This document shows positions 15,477 to 24,962 of a stretch of DNA of 38,395 bases, piece by piece. The notes under the pieces are model-generated. The model had not been told where the DNA came from. It did not search any database and saw nothing but the letters and a program-made list of their open reading frames with translations. Origin of the DNA: Eubacterium sp. (GTDB lineage: Bacteria; Bacillota; Clostridia; Lachnospirales; Lachnospiraceae); contig JAGCPW010000068.1 in NCBI GenBank assembly GCA_017965495.1, forward strand, positions 1 through 38,395, read 5' to 3'. Both the position numbers and the translations under genes were made by a program. Position 1 is the stretch's first letter. Every line of letters starts with the position of its first letter.

Positions 15477-18107
15477 TTATTTTTTAAATATTCTTATTCC
15501 AAGTTTAATAATTTCATTAATGATTACTACTGACAATGCTACTAGTATCATCTTGCCCCACATTGCCATTGATAGTCCAACTGTTCCAAATACAGGTTTT
15601 CCAAACTGTGTAATCACAAACTGGATAGCTAGCACAAGTAGGAATACTCCAAGCATCAACTTGTTCTTCAAAATGTTTTTGTACATTGGTGTAGTATCTA
15701 GTTCTCTACAGTTAAACGCATTGAACAACTGGAACAATACAAACAATGTGAAGATAACTGTGGCTGATCCTTCTTTGCCTGCGCCCAAAAAGTCTGTGAA
15801 ATACTGAACCAAACATACTATTGATATGAAAACACCATTTAGCATTATTCTAGTGAACATCTTCTTAGAAATAATATTTTCATTTCTCTTTGTAGGTTTT
15901 TTGTCGAAGAGGTTCTCTCTCATAGGTTCGAGTCCAAGCGTGAGCGCTGGTGGACCGTCCATAATGATATTGATCCACAAAAGTTCAAGTGCTGTAAACG
16001 GACTCTTAAATCCAGCCACTATAGAAACAATAATTACCACTACTGATGAAACATTAACTGTTAGCTGGAACTGAATGAAACGCTTAAAGTTTTCATAGAT
16101 TCCACGTCCCCATTTAACAGCCTTTACTATAGTAGTAAATGAATCGTCCAAAAGCACAATATCGCTGGCTTCTTTAGTAACTTCTGTACCAGCAATTCCC
16201 ATCGCAATTCCTACATCTGCATGCTTGATAGCTGGCGCATCATTTATTCCATCACCTGTTACTGCTACTACATTTCCTTCACCCTTAAGGAGCTTAACCA
16301 CTCTCATTTTAATCATAGGTGTACTTCTAGCAATAACACGAATCTTCTTTAGAGCTTCTATTAGTTCTTCATCGCTCATCTCATCTATTTCTTTGGCTTC
16401 CACTGCTATTCCGTCATCGCCCAGCAAATGAAGTTCGTTGGCAATAGCTGTTGCAGTAACAATATTGTCACCAGTAAGCATCTTAACTTCGATACCAGCT
16501 TTGCGACACTTCGCCAAAGAATCATAAACATCATCACTCACTGGATCTGATATAACAGCGAATCCGTCAAAACTAAAGTCCTTCTCTATTTCTTCATCTG
16601 ACTCGCCATTGTAACTGTCTAGTTCTCTGTGAGCAAATGCAATAAGTCTTCCTGCTTTTTCTTGGAATGTAGCCATGATAGTGGTCAATTCTTTTTCTTT
16701 GACTTCGTCCACATTGCTACATCTCGCGATAATCCTCTCTGGACTACCTTTCATATATGCCATGATTTTGCCGTCCATCTCCACAATTCTTGTCATAAGT
16801 TTTTTCTGTGAAGAGAACGCAAATGTTTTTAGTTCATTAGATTTGTCTCTGATACTCTCGTAATCAAATCCGGATTTTTTAAGTCCAACTAAAAGCGCAC
16901 ACTCTGTAGGATTTCCCACGAATGTGTATCCTTCCTCATCCTGATTCAAATTAGCATTAGAGTTAATAGCTGCATTGTTAATTAGCATCTCGCTTTTAAG
17001 TCCATCAGGCTCTATCAAATTGTCCTCGACAAAGAACTTTCTAACAGTCATCTTGTTTTCTGTAAGAGTTCCTGTCTTATCAGAGCAAATGATATTTACG
17101 CAACCGATAGTCTCGCAAGCTACCATCTTCTTAACAAGCGCATTTTCTCTAGTCATCTTTATAATGTTAAGGGCTAGTGACACGGCTACTATAGTAGGAA
17201 GTCCCTCTGGAACTGCTGCTACTATAAGCACAATACTTGTAATAAACGCTTCAGATATTGAATTGAAGTTCAAATCAGCACGCATCTGCCAAATCTGAAT
17301 TCCAAGAACAACTACTGCTGCTATTATTCCTAGAATAGCAATCATCTTGCCCATTCTGTCTAATTTTTCTTGGAGAGGTGTAGTAGATTGATTCACTGAA
17401 GATAGTTCGCCAGCAATCTGTCCAAACTCTGTATCCTTACCCACTGCAGTCACTACCATCTTGGCAGTACCACCGGAAACGAAACATCCAGAGTATGCCA
17501 TATTCACTCTGTCTGCCACTTGAGTTCCATCGTCACCCACAAAATCTTCATTCTTAGTAACGTGCTCGCTCTCACCAGTAAGTGTAGACTCGTCCACATT
17601 TAATTCCTGGGTATCAATCAATCTTCCGTCTGCTACTATTTTGTCGCCAGTTTCTAGCAATAAAATATCACCAACAACAATTTCGCCCTGAGTCACATAC
17701 TGTGCCTCTCCGTTTCTGATAACTTTGACTAAGGTGTCTTCATTAATCTTATTCAAAGCCTCAAAAGCTTTGGCGCTCTTGCCTTCGGTGACAATTGTTA
17801 TAACAACACTAAGTCCGATAGCTACGAAAATACCAATACACTCAATGAAATTGTACTCAGCACCTCTCATATAGTTGGCCGCATTTACTGCCACTGTAAT
17901 AGCGCCAGCAATAAGAAGCAAAATGAGCATAGGCTCAGTAATTGCATCCCATATTCTTCTTAAAAGTGATACCTTCTCGCTGTGTCCAAATGAATTGGCT
18001 CCATTCTTTTCTCTAGAAACTTTTACTTCATCATCATTAAGACCCACATTGGGGTCAACATTCAGATTTTCCAAAACATCTTTCGCTGTTTTTTTGTAAC
18101 TATCCAT
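15477..18107 (-). CDS. P-type Ca2+-translocating ATPase (P2 type)
   Basis: This 876-residue cation pump has the canonical motifs in order. An N-terminal cation-ATPase domain is followed by TGES (177-180) in the actuator domain. PEGLP (300-304) in membrane helix 4 is typical of Ca2+ pumps. The phosphorylated D343 lies in CSDKTGTLTENKM, and the hinge is TGDGINDAPAIKHADVGIAMG. The C-terminus has a cation-ATPase helical bundle ending MLGVFLLVLAIQFVITQF. It exports Ca2+ (possibly Mn2+) with ATP. AAAGGAC precedes the ATG. It follows the BspA-like gene by 31 bases without a terminator and is probably co-transcribed. Confidence 0.93.
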   Translation of the reverse strand: MDSYKKTAKDVLENLNVDPNVGLNDDEVKVSREKNGANSFGHSEKVSLLRRIWDAITEPMLILLLIAGAITVAVNAANYMRGAEYNFIECIGIFVAIGLSVVITIVTEGKSAKAFEALNKINEDTLVKVIRNGEAQYVTQGEIVVGDILLLETGDKIVADGRLIDTQELNVDESTLTGESEHVTKNEDFVGDDGTQVADRVNMAYSGCFVSGGTAKMVVTAVGKDTEFGQIAGELSSVNQSTTPLQEKLDRMGKMIAILGIIAAVVVLGIQIWQMRADLNFNSISEAFITSIVLIVAAVPEGLPTIVAVSLALNIIKMTRENALVKKMVACETIGCVNIICSDKTGTLTENKMTVRKFFVEDNLIEPDGLKSEMLINNAAINSNANLNQDEEGYTFVGNPTECALLVGLKKSGFDYESIRDKSNELKTFAFSSQKKLMTRIVEMDGKIMAYMKGSPERIIARCSNVDEVKEKELTTIMATFQEKAGRLIAFAHRELDSYNGESDEEIEKDFSFDGFAVISDPVSDDVYDSLAKCRKAGIEVKMLTGDNIVTATAIANELHLLGDDGIAVEAKEIDEMSDEELIEALKKIRVIARSTPMIKMRVVKLLKGEGNVVAVTGDGINDAPAIKHADVGIAMGIAGTEVTKEASDIVLLDDSFTTIVKAVKWGRGIYENFKRFIQFQLTVNVSSVVVIIVSIVAGFKSPFTALELLWINIIMDGPPALTLGLEPMRENLFDKKPTKRNENIISKKMFTRIMLNGVFISIVCLVQYFTDFLGAGKEGSATVIFTLFVLFQLFNAFNCRELDTTPMYKNILKNKLMLGVFLLVLAIQFVITQFGKPVFGTVGLSMAMWGKMILVALSVVIINEIIKLGIRIFKK

Positions 18108-18138
18108 AGTTTAGTCCTTTATGTTTTGTAGTAACAAT

Positions 18139-19074
18139 TTAGTCTGTTACTATCTCAAAATTCTTCTTTTGATTATGTTCATTTAGGAAACGGTATGTGT
18201 TCGAATCCTTTGTGCAGTGAACTTTAACACCTTTTGTCTTTCCAAAGATGTCATCACCCAAATAATCAATTGAATCTGGAAGAGTAATACTCTTAAGTTT
18301 ACTGTTTGCAAACGCATTATCGTGAATCTGAGTGATTCCCTCGCTCAAAATAATCTCCTCTACATTTGAAAATGCAAATGCATAAGATTCAATAGTCTTA
18401 ACAGATGCTGTAACAATAACTTTCTTCGTTTTCTTTGCTCTATCGTAATCTGTAGAGAAAGTATTGGCTGCAATATCAGTAGCATCCGATGGCACTCTCA
18501 CACTTTCCAAATCGCCAGTGTATGCCACAAGCGTATCATCTCCGTCTATCGCAAATCCTTCACTATTAAACAAACCATTTCTTGTGTAATAGTCATTAGT
18601 AGTCATATTGTAATCTACCTGATCTTCCGCTGCTTCTTTCTTTGAGAAGTAGTACACTATCTTGCCATGGATGTTTACTTCAAAATGCTTCGACAAAGAA
18701 TAATCTTCTAAGTCATCTGTATCAGCCGCGTAATCAGCTTCCAAGTACTCATCTGTATAATCAATAGGATAATCGCTTCCATCAATATTGATAGTGTGCT
18801 CACCTATTTTGTATGTTCCTTTATTTACAAGGTTTCCATCTACATCATGCTTTACGTAGTCTCCACCGTCCATGTCCACTACAAACACATCGTCCACATC
18901 CACCATGTACCATTTTCCATCTAGGTCTACAGACTTGTAGTTTTCCTTGTATGTCAAAGCTTCATGCTTTTTAAACTTAACGAATGATACCATAAAAACA
19001 ATCATCAAGAAAAAGATGATATCGATTATCAATATTCTTTTTGCATTTCTAATTCTTTTTGTAGTACTTCCCAT
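18139..19074 (-). CDS. Membrane-anchored BspA-like leucine-rich-repeat protein
   Basis: The 311-residue protein has a basic N-terminus and one membrane helix (residues about 14-31: ILIIDIIFFLMIVFMVSF). An acidic extracytoplasmic region rich in Asp and Tyr follows. The C-terminal third has BspA/LRR_5 repeats: VTASVKTIESYAFAFSNVEE, LSEGITQIHDNAFANSKLKS and LPDSIDYLGDDIFGKTKG. Such repeats usually mediate surface binding. The middle part (LDGKWYMVDVDDVFVVDMDG, then GTYKIGEHTINIDG) looks like a small beta-rich domain I cannot name. The gene precedes the Ca2+-ATPase in one unit; a functional link is unproven. Confidence 0.82.
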   Translation of the reverse strand: MGSTTKRIRNAKRILIIDIIFFLMIVFMVSFVKFKKHEALTYKENYKSVDLDGKWYMVDVDDVFVVDMDGGDYVKHDVDGNLVNKGTYKIGEHTINIDGSDYPIDYTDEYLEADYAADTDDLEDYSLSKHFEVNIHGKIVYYFSKKEAAEDQVDYNMTTNDYYTRNGLFNSEGFAIDGDDTLVAYTGDLESVRVPSDATDIAANTFSTDYDRAKKTKKVIVTASVKTIESYAFAFSNVEEIILSEGITQIHDNAFANSKLKSITLPDSIDYLGDDIFGKTKGVKVHCTKDSNTYRFLNEHNQKKNFEIVTD

Positions 19075-19108
19075 TTCGCTCTCTCTATAAATTTACTCAC
19101 CAACTAAC

Positions 19109-19137
19109 ATTATATCAAAAATACTAACTGATATGAA
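19109..19137 (-). promoter_or_regulatory. Promoter of the BspA-like/ATPase unit
   Basis: On the minus strand a perfect TATAAT (19114-19109) lies 17 bases after TTCATA, a 4-of-6 match to the -35 consensus. Confidence 0.45.
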
Positions 19138-19159
19138 TATACAAATATCTATATTTTTG

Positions 19160-21541
19160 CTATTTATCTTGCTCTGCCTCGTCCAAGTCTTTGTATCCTT
19201 CCATATGGACAGTGTTTTCAATAGTCATCTTCGCAAGGTTCTTTCCCTCGTGGAACAATCCCACAATAAACTTGCCATACATCTTTATAAGTTCATCTGA
19301 ATATGTCAAAAGTTCTCCGCGAAGGTATGTCTCATATGAAGTGTTATAAAGCGAGTCATTTTCTTTTGTAATGTCTCTGGCATCTCCAGCTAGTTTCGGA
19401 TATTCTTTGGCGAACTCTTCCATCCAACCAACTTGAATGTCCACTATCTGATCTACTATCGCTCTAGTCTTTGCATCTTTGACTGGAAGGTTCGGCTCAA
19501 GTTCTCTGTATTCTTCAGGCGCTGTGCTTTCCATCATACGAGCGTACTTTTCAGTAATCATATTCCAGCCCTTCGCCTGATTTTCTTTCCAAAGCGCAAG
19601 AAGAGTCTTTAGCATCTCGTCTGTCCAAGTCATATACTGGCTCTTTCGCATCACGCTAAATGTAGGCCAATCATCCTGACAAGAAGCTCTGCCGCCCTCG
19701 TTTTGGACTTTGTCAAAAACTTCAAACTCTATTTTAACTATCTCGTCAATAATCTCATCTCTGCTCTTAGTTTTAGGCTTAACTAATCTTGCAGCCTGTG
19801 GCGCCATCAAAACTTCATGCACATAGTCACCCAAAAAGTTTGAGTTTTTATCTTTGATGATTCCCTGCTCTTGTAGTTCATTCAAAACTAACTTTGCAAT
19901 CATCTCAATAATCATAACCTTCTGGTCTTCACTGTTGATTATTCTGCTATCGTACTTGAAATCTTTCCAGCACTCTCGCTGGTCCTTTGTATCAGCCAAA
20001 GTCCTTAGCATATCTCCCACCTCAGGAAGGATTTCCAAAGACTTAGAGCCTGTAAGCAACCACTTATAATATGGTGCATATTGATCGTTAAGTAAGAACA
20101 GACAGTGAAGTGTGTCTTCCATATACTTAGCAATACAGATTGCTGCTGTCACATAATCTTTTCTAGCCATAGCGCGCGCGTAGTTTGCCTGTCCCATCTG
20201 CGACATCGAACTAATCATTCTAGCAAGTTTCACTCTGTACGCTTCAGGTGGCTGCGCCAAAAATCCTGCACGTCTTCTACTAAACTCGCCCAAATCATCT
20301 CTCCAAACTTCGCCGTTTGTAACTGTAGCCAGTTTATAATCGTCTATCTCCACCCAAGCCGCAGCTATTTCTGGAGCCTCTCTATATCCAGTGTACTGTT
20401 CGAAGAAATCTCCCATTCTCCAAACACCCACTCTGCCTTTTCCCATCTCGGTAGTGGCTCTTGTTATTCCCATATATGTCTGTGGGAGCTTGTCGTACTC
20501 TTCTTGCACCTTATCTCCCATCTCTTTGTATAGTTCCTTTGGAAGCCAAATACAAAAGCCCGGTCCAAAGTCATGGTCTCTTGAGAAAGCATCGTCGTAG
20601 CCAAAGACCTCTGAGCCCTCGCCCACCAAACCAACTGCCATCTGATCCTCATACTCAGGGAACTTCTCGTGAATCATCGCTCTACCGTATTCTTCATAGA
20701 ACTTTTTGCATATCTCCATTCCCGTCAAACCATCAGCCTCTATCGATTCTGGATTTCCACCTATCTCTTCAAAGTTAGCAAGAACAGTTTTATATGCATC
20801 ACTTTCTTTGCCCATATTTATTTCTATTTCCCTTAGCGCTTCTTCATACAACTTTTGAGCTTCATTTGTGTTTCCTTCTTTCACCATCAAAGAAGCCATA
20901 GCTGCCAACGCTCCGCTATAGTGGAAATTCTTAACTTCATCTTTTCTAAATATATCTAAAGCTTTTTCAAGATGAGCCTTTGCCGAAGGCAAATCACCTA
21001 GTTCTACCTCGCTAGCTGCAAGATTAGAAAGTGTGGTAGCTACTTCTATCTCATGTCCTTCGAGCTGCTCAATAATAGAAAGCGCCTTCCTCAAATGCTC
21101 TGTCGCCATTAGGAAATTGTCCATCTCCTGATACAAAAGAGCAATATTGTTATGTAGACTAGCAAATTTGTAGTCGTTTTCATCAAGCTGCTCGCGGTAA
21201 ATCTTAAATACAGTATTGTAGTAGCCTAGTGACTCCACTTTTTTGCCTGCTGCTCTGTAAGCATTTGCAATATTTTGCAGACTAGTGGCATACTCCACTG
21301 TTCCTTCCAAATGATTGCGATTAAGCAAGCTGATTGTTTCATCACACGCTCTTAGACTCTTGTCATAATTTCCTGTATCTCTATTAAAACCAATGATTTC
21401 GTTTAGAATTGTAATTCCAAGAAAATCATCTCCGTTTTGGAGCGCAGTTTTTAAAGAGTCATCTAAAAACTCATCCACTTTCGCCAAATCTTTTTCGGCA
21501 AACAACTTATTTAATTTTTCGTAAAACTCATTAGTGTTCAT
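19160..21541 (-). CDS. TPR - nucleotidyltransferase-like (DUF4037) - DUF4125 fusion protein
   Basis: The 793-residue soluble protein has three parts. Residues about 1-260 are tetratricopeptide repeats (for example YKFASLHNNIALLYQEMDN and VATTLSNLAASEVELGDLP). Residues about 280-570 resemble DUF4037, with VGEGSEVFGYDDAFSRDHDF (306-325). That GxGS followed by D322-H-D324 suits a nucleotidyltransferase fold. Residues about 590-785 match DUF4125 (EIVKIEFEVFDKVQNEGG, then CQDDWPTF). AAGGAA precedes the ATG. It follows proS by 49 bases, with a hairpin between. Domain names are from memory. Function is unknown. Confidence 0.8.
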   Translation of the reverse strand: MNTNEFYEKLNKLFAEKDLAKVDEFLDDSLKTALQNGDDFLGITILNEIIGFNRDTGNYDKSLRACDETISLLNRNHLEGTVEYATSLQNIANAYRAAGKKVESLGYYNTVFKIYREQLDENDYKFASLHNNIALLYQEMDNFLMATEHLRKALSIIEQLEGHEIEVATTLSNLAASEVELGDLPSAKAHLEKALDIFRKDEVKNFHYSGALAAMASLMVKEGNTNEAQKLYEEALREIEINMGKESDAYKTVLANFEEIGGNPESIEADGLTGMEICKKFYEEYGRAMIHEKFPEYEDQMAVGLVGEGSEVFGYDDAFSRDHDFGPGFCIWLPKELYKEMGDKVQEEYDKLPQTYMGITRATTEMGKGRVGVWRMGDFFEQYTGYREAPEIAAAWVEIDDYKLATVTNGEVWRDDLGEFSRRRAGFLAQPPEAYRVKLARMISSMSQMGQANYARAMARKDYVTAAICIAKYMEDTLHCLFLLNDQYAPYYKWLLTGSKSLEILPEVGDMLRTLADTKDQRECWKDFKYDSRIINSEDQKVMIIEMIAKLVLNELQEQGIIKDKNSNFLGDYVHEVLMAPQAARLVKPKTKSRDEIIDEIVKIEFEVFDKVQNEGGRASCQDDWPTFSVMRKSQYMTWTDEMLKTLLALWKENQAKGWNMITEKYARMMESTAPEEYRELEPNLPVKDAKTRAIVDQIVDIQVGWMEEFAKEYPKLAGDARDITKENDSLYNTSYETYLRGELLTYSDELIKMYGKFIVGLFHEGKNLAKMTIENTVHMEGYKDLDEAEQDK

Positions 21542-21556
21542 TTTATTTCCTTGGAA

Positions 21557-21584
21557 AACAAAAGAGGCATATAGATGCCTCTTT
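21557..21584 (-). terminator. Hairpin after proS, weak terminator
   Basis: A perfect 10-bp stem AAAGAGGCAT/ATGCCTCTTT with a 4-base loop is followed only by TGTTTTCC. It sits directly before the ribosome binding site of the next gene. It may reduce rather than end transcription. Confidence 0.7.
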
Positions 21585-21590
21585 ATCTGT

Positions 21591-23327
21591 TTATTTTACC
21601 TTTTCGTAAATTTGATCTGTTAGCATCTGGATTATTTCATCCACTTTGTCTAGGGTTTCATCCACTGGAACCATTTCCTTATCAATCTGTTTATCCCTAG
21701 TAGAAATTTCAACTGCATTCTCAGCCAAGTTTCTTGGACTAACTACTACCCTTACTGGTACGCCTAGCAAATCGGCATCTGCAAACATAGCACCAGGTCT
21801 AACATCTCTATCATCGTAGATTACTTCAATGCCCTTGGCCTGGAATGCCTCGTATAGTTCGTCAGCCTTAGCCTTTGCTTCAGCATCATCTGCTCTTAGA
21901 CAGCAAAGATGAACTTGCCATGGAGCAATAGTGATAGGCCAGATTGGACCCCAATCGTCGTGGCTTACCTCACAGATAGATGCAGCCATTCTGCCCACAC
22001 CTATTCCGTAACATCCCATGATTGGATATTGCTCTTTGCCGTTCTCGTCTAGGTAAGTAAAGTTCATAGCCTCTGAGTACTTTGTTCCAAGTTGGAAAAT
22101 GTTACCAACCTCGATACCTCTCTCTATCTTGATGGAGCGCTTGCCACACTCTGGGCAAATACCACCCTCCACTATTTTGGCTACGTCCACATACTCTGGA
22201 TTATCGCAATCTCTGTCCACGTTAAATCCCTGGTAGTGGTAATCTACTTTGTTAGCACCTGTCACAAGATACTCGATATCCTTAAGTGACTTGTCAAACA
22301 AAACAGTAACTCTCTCGTCAATTCCCACTGGACCAATAAATCCTGCAGTAATAACGCTGTCGTCCACTATTTCACCTGGATGAATCTCGCATCCTACAGC
22401 GTTTGCAAGTTTTGTTTCATTAATATCTAGATCGCCGCGGATAAATGCAACGATATATGAATCATCTTCGTTTCTCTGATATACAACAGCCTTAGCAGTA
22501 TTCTCAGCTGGCACATTTAAGAACTCGCAAAGTGCTTCTATAGTTCCTGTACCTGGAGTCTCTACCATTTCAAGGTCTGCTATCTTTAGATCATTCTTGT
22601 TTTCAAGAATAACTGGTGCTGCTTCCACGTTTGCGCTGTAACCACAGTCTGGACAAACTGCAATTGAGTCTTCTCCAGCTGGAGTTAGTAGCATATACTC
22701 GTGTGAAATGCTTCCACCCATCATACCTGAATCAGATGCTACTACCTTTACTTCAGGAATTCCGCATCTTGCAAAAATTCTATTGTATGCATCGTACTGC
22801 TTCTGGTAATACTCTTCCAAATCTTCTTGAGATGTATGGAATGAGTAAGCATCCTTCATAGTAAACTCACGAACTCTAATCAATCCAGCACGTGGTCTAG
22901 CTTCATCTCTAAACTTTGTCTGAATCTGGTAAATCATAAATGGATATTTAGCGTAACTGTTAGCCCACTCGCGAACTAGTTGCACTGCTGCTTCCTCGTG
23001 AGTCATTCCTAAAACCATCTTAGAACCAGTTCTGTCTGTGAATCTAAGTAGCTCTGAGCCCACACTCTCGTATCTTCCTGACTCGTCCCATAGGCTAGCT
23101 GGAAGTGTTACAGGGAATAGGACTTCCTGTCCATCGCATTTATCCATCTCATCTCTTATGATGTTTTCTATCTTTTTAGAAATTCTTTTCATTGGTGGAT
23201 ACTGTGAGTAAACTCCGTTTGCCACATTTTTGATATATCCACCTCTAACCATTAGTGCATGGCTATCTATTAAACAACTGGCTGGTCTTTCTTTAAACCT
23301 ATCGCCTACCATATTTGCTAGTTTCAT
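21591..23327 (-). CDS. proS: Prolyl-tRNA synthetase, bacterial type with editing domain
   Basis: This 578-residue class II synthetase has the N-terminal catalytic core (GYIKNVANGVYSQYPP), motif 2 around QTKFRDEARPRAGLIRVREF and the TGSKMVLGMTHEE loop. The INS editing domain is inserted at about 225-390 (GTIEALCEFLNVPAENTAKA). Motif 3 is CYGIGVGRMAASI. A C-terminal anticodon-binding domain ends the protein (WQVHLCCLRADDAEAKAKA, VIYDDRDVRPGAMFADADLL). It charges tRNA(Pro) and removes mischarged Ala. GGAG precedes the ATG. It follows clpX by 34 bases with no terminator, so the two probably share a transcript. Confidence 0.97.
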   Translation of the reverse strand: MKLANMVGDRFKERPASCLIDSHALMVRGGYIKNVANGVYSQYPPMKRISKKIENIIRDEMDKCDGQEVLFPVTLPASLWDESGRYESVGSELLRFTDRTGSKMVLGMTHEEAAVQLVREWANSYAKYPFMIYQIQTKFRDEARPRAGLIRVREFTMKDAYSFHTSQEDLEEYYQKQYDAYNRIFARCGIPEVKVVASDSGMMGGSISHEYMLLTPAGEDSIAVCPDCGYSANVEAAPVILENKNDLKIADLEMVETPGTGTIEALCEFLNVPAENTAKAVVYQRNEDDSYIVAFIRGDLDINETKLANAVGCEIHPGEIVDDSVITAGFIGPVGIDERVTVLFDKSLKDIEYLVTGANKVDYHYQGFNVDRDCDNPEYVDVAKIVEGGICPECGKRSIKIERGIEVGNIFQLGTKYSEAMNFTYLDENGKEQYPIMGCYGIGVGRMAASICEVSHDDWGPIWPITIAPWQVHLCCLRADDAEAKAKADELYEAFQAKGIEVIYDDRDVRPGAMFADADLLGVPVRVVVSPRNLAENAVEISTRDKQIDKEMVPVDETLDKVDEIIQMLTDQIYEKVK

Positions 23328-23361
23328 TTCATTTCTCCATTCTATTTATGTTTAATCTGTT

Positions 23362-24885
23362 TTATGCTTGCGCTTTCTTTTTCTTGGGCGCGGGGTCTGG
23401 AGCCTCTTCATGATGAGTGGCTCTCATCTCAATCTTAGGACTTCCATTTCCGTTTATGTACTCTTCTGTAATAGTAACTGTTCCAATATTGTCATCCTTT
23501 GGAATCTCGTACATAATATCAAGCATCAACTCTTCAAGTATCGCTCTTAGCGCTCTTGCCCCAGTCTTTCTCTCCATCGCTTTCTTTGCGATAGCGTGAA
23601 GTGCTTCATCAGTAAACTGAAGTTTAACTTCATCAAGTTCTAGAAGTTTCTGGAACTGTGCAATAATCGCATTCTTTGGGTCCGTCAAAATCTGTACAAG
23701 CATATCTTCTGTAAGTTCATCAAGTGTAAACATAATTGGAAGTCTTCCCAAGAACTCTGGAATCATACCAAACTTGCGAAGGTCATCCGCATTCACATTT
23801 CTGATGATATTAGGGTCTTTGTCGTACTTGTCCGACAAATCACTCTTGAATCCGATAGCTGCTTCTTTATTTAATCGTTCTTTGACGATGTCCTCTAAAT
23901 CTGGGAACGCTCCACCACAGATAAACAAAATGTTTCTAGTGTTAACTGTAGCTAGTGGTACCATTGCATTTTTGCTAGTAGCACCCACAGGCACTTCCAC
24001 TTCACTACCCTCAAGTAGCTTTAGCATACCTTGCTGAACTGACTCGCCGCTCACATCACGACTTCTTGTAGTATCTTTCTTGGCAATCTTATCAATCTCA
24101 TCAATAAACACGATACCAGTCTCTGCACGCTCCACATCATTGTCAGCATTGGCAAGAAGTTTTGAGATAACACTCTCGATATCATCGCCAATATATCCTG
24201 CCTCTGTAAGTGATGTAGCGTCAGTAATAGCTAGTGGCACATCAAGCAATCTAGCCAAAGTTTTAACTAGATATGTCTTACCACAACCTGTAGGTCCAAT
24301 CATAAGCATGTTTGACTTATCAATCTCAATCTCGTCCATAGTGTTAGTAGCCACTCTCTTGTAGTGGTTGTAAACAGCCACAGACATAATCTTCTTCGCA
24401 TGATCCTGACCAATCACATAATCATCAAGCATATGCTTAATCTTATGTGGCGCAGGAATCTTATTGATATCAATCAAAGGCTCTTCTCTCTTTTCAGCCT
24501 TTTTCTTAAGTTTCTGCTTGTTAGGAACCTCATTTCGAAGGTCCTCTGGTGTCATCATATGAACACCTGGAGTATTAAGAAGCTTTTCCAATTCTTCCTT
24601 TGAAATACTCACTCCCATACCCATGTTTTGCATGCTCTGGAAACTCTTCTGCAAGCAATCCTCGCACACAGTTACATTTCCAGGCAAGTCAAATAGCTTG
24701 CCGCACTTGCTCTCTGGCCTACGGCAAACATAACAAACCTTTTCGTACTGAGATTCATCGTGGGAATCACTGTTATTTCCAGTATTTTCCTCACTCTTAA
24801 CATCAGAATCTTCTGTACTTACTTCATCAGTTTCAACTATATTTTCATTTTCAAATTCTTCGTTTTTATCCTTGTTTTCACTCAT
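23362..24885 (-). CDS. clpX: ATP-dependent Clp protease ATPase subunit ClpX, with long acidic N-terminal extension
   Basis: The 507-residue AAA+ unfoldase carries a C4 zinc finger (C51, C54, C74, C77: CYVCRRPES and VTVCEDC). Walker A is GPTGCGKT (197-204) and Walker B/DEID is FIDEIDKIAKKD. The ClpP-contact and C-terminal small domains follow. Typical ClpX has about 420 residues. The excess comes from an acidic 48-residue N-terminus rich in Glu, Asp, Ser and Asn and a lengthened linker (about 80-150). It unfolds substrates for ClpP; clpP is not in the window. GGGAG precedes the ATG. Confidence 0.96.
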   Translation of the reverse strand: MSENKDKNEEFENENIVETDEVSTEDSDVKSEENTGNNSDSHDESQYEKVCYVCRRPESKCGKLFDLPGNVTVCEDCLQKSFQSMQNMGMGVSISKEELEKLLNTPGVHMMTPEDLRNEVPNKQKLKKKAEKREEPLIDINKIPAPHKIKHMLDDYVIGQDHAKKIMSVAVYNHYKRVATNTMDEIEIDKSNMLMIGPTGCGKTYLVKTLARLLDVPLAITDATSLTEAGYIGDDIESVISKLLANADNDVERAETGIVFIDEIDKIAKKDTTRSRDVSGESVQQGMLKLLEGSEVEVPVGATSKNAMVPLATVNTRNILFICGGAFPDLEDIVKERLNKEAAIGFKSDLSDKYDKDPNIIRNVNADDLRKFGMIPEFLGRLPIMFTLDELTEDMLVQILTDPKNAIIAQFQKLLELDEVKLQFTDEALHAIAKKAMERKTGARALRAILEELMLDIMYEIPKDDNIGTVTITEEYINGNGSPKIEMRATHHEEAPDPAPKKKKAQA

Positions 24886-24933
24886 TTTTTCTCTCCCGAA
24901 TATTAAAATATTCCACCCGTTAGTTTACCATAT

Positions 24934-24962
24934 ATTATAATAAAGGGCAAAATAGTTATCTA
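24934..24962 (-). promoter_or_regulatory. Candidate clpX promoter
   Basis: On the minus strand a perfect TATAAT (24939-24934) is preceded after 17 bases by TAGATA (24962-24957). An alternative is TTGCCC with TAAACT closer to the gene. The -35 box abuts the outer end of the long palindrome. Confidence 0.45.

Noticed and set aside
15427..15807. 126-codon plus-strand open frame
   Set aside because: It is antisense to the Ca2+-ATPase C-terminus and shows no protein-like motif.
20105..20533. 142-codon plus-strand open frame
   Set aside because: It is antisense to the TPR fusion gene, has low-complexity Ser/His/Cys-rich composition and no ribosome binding site.
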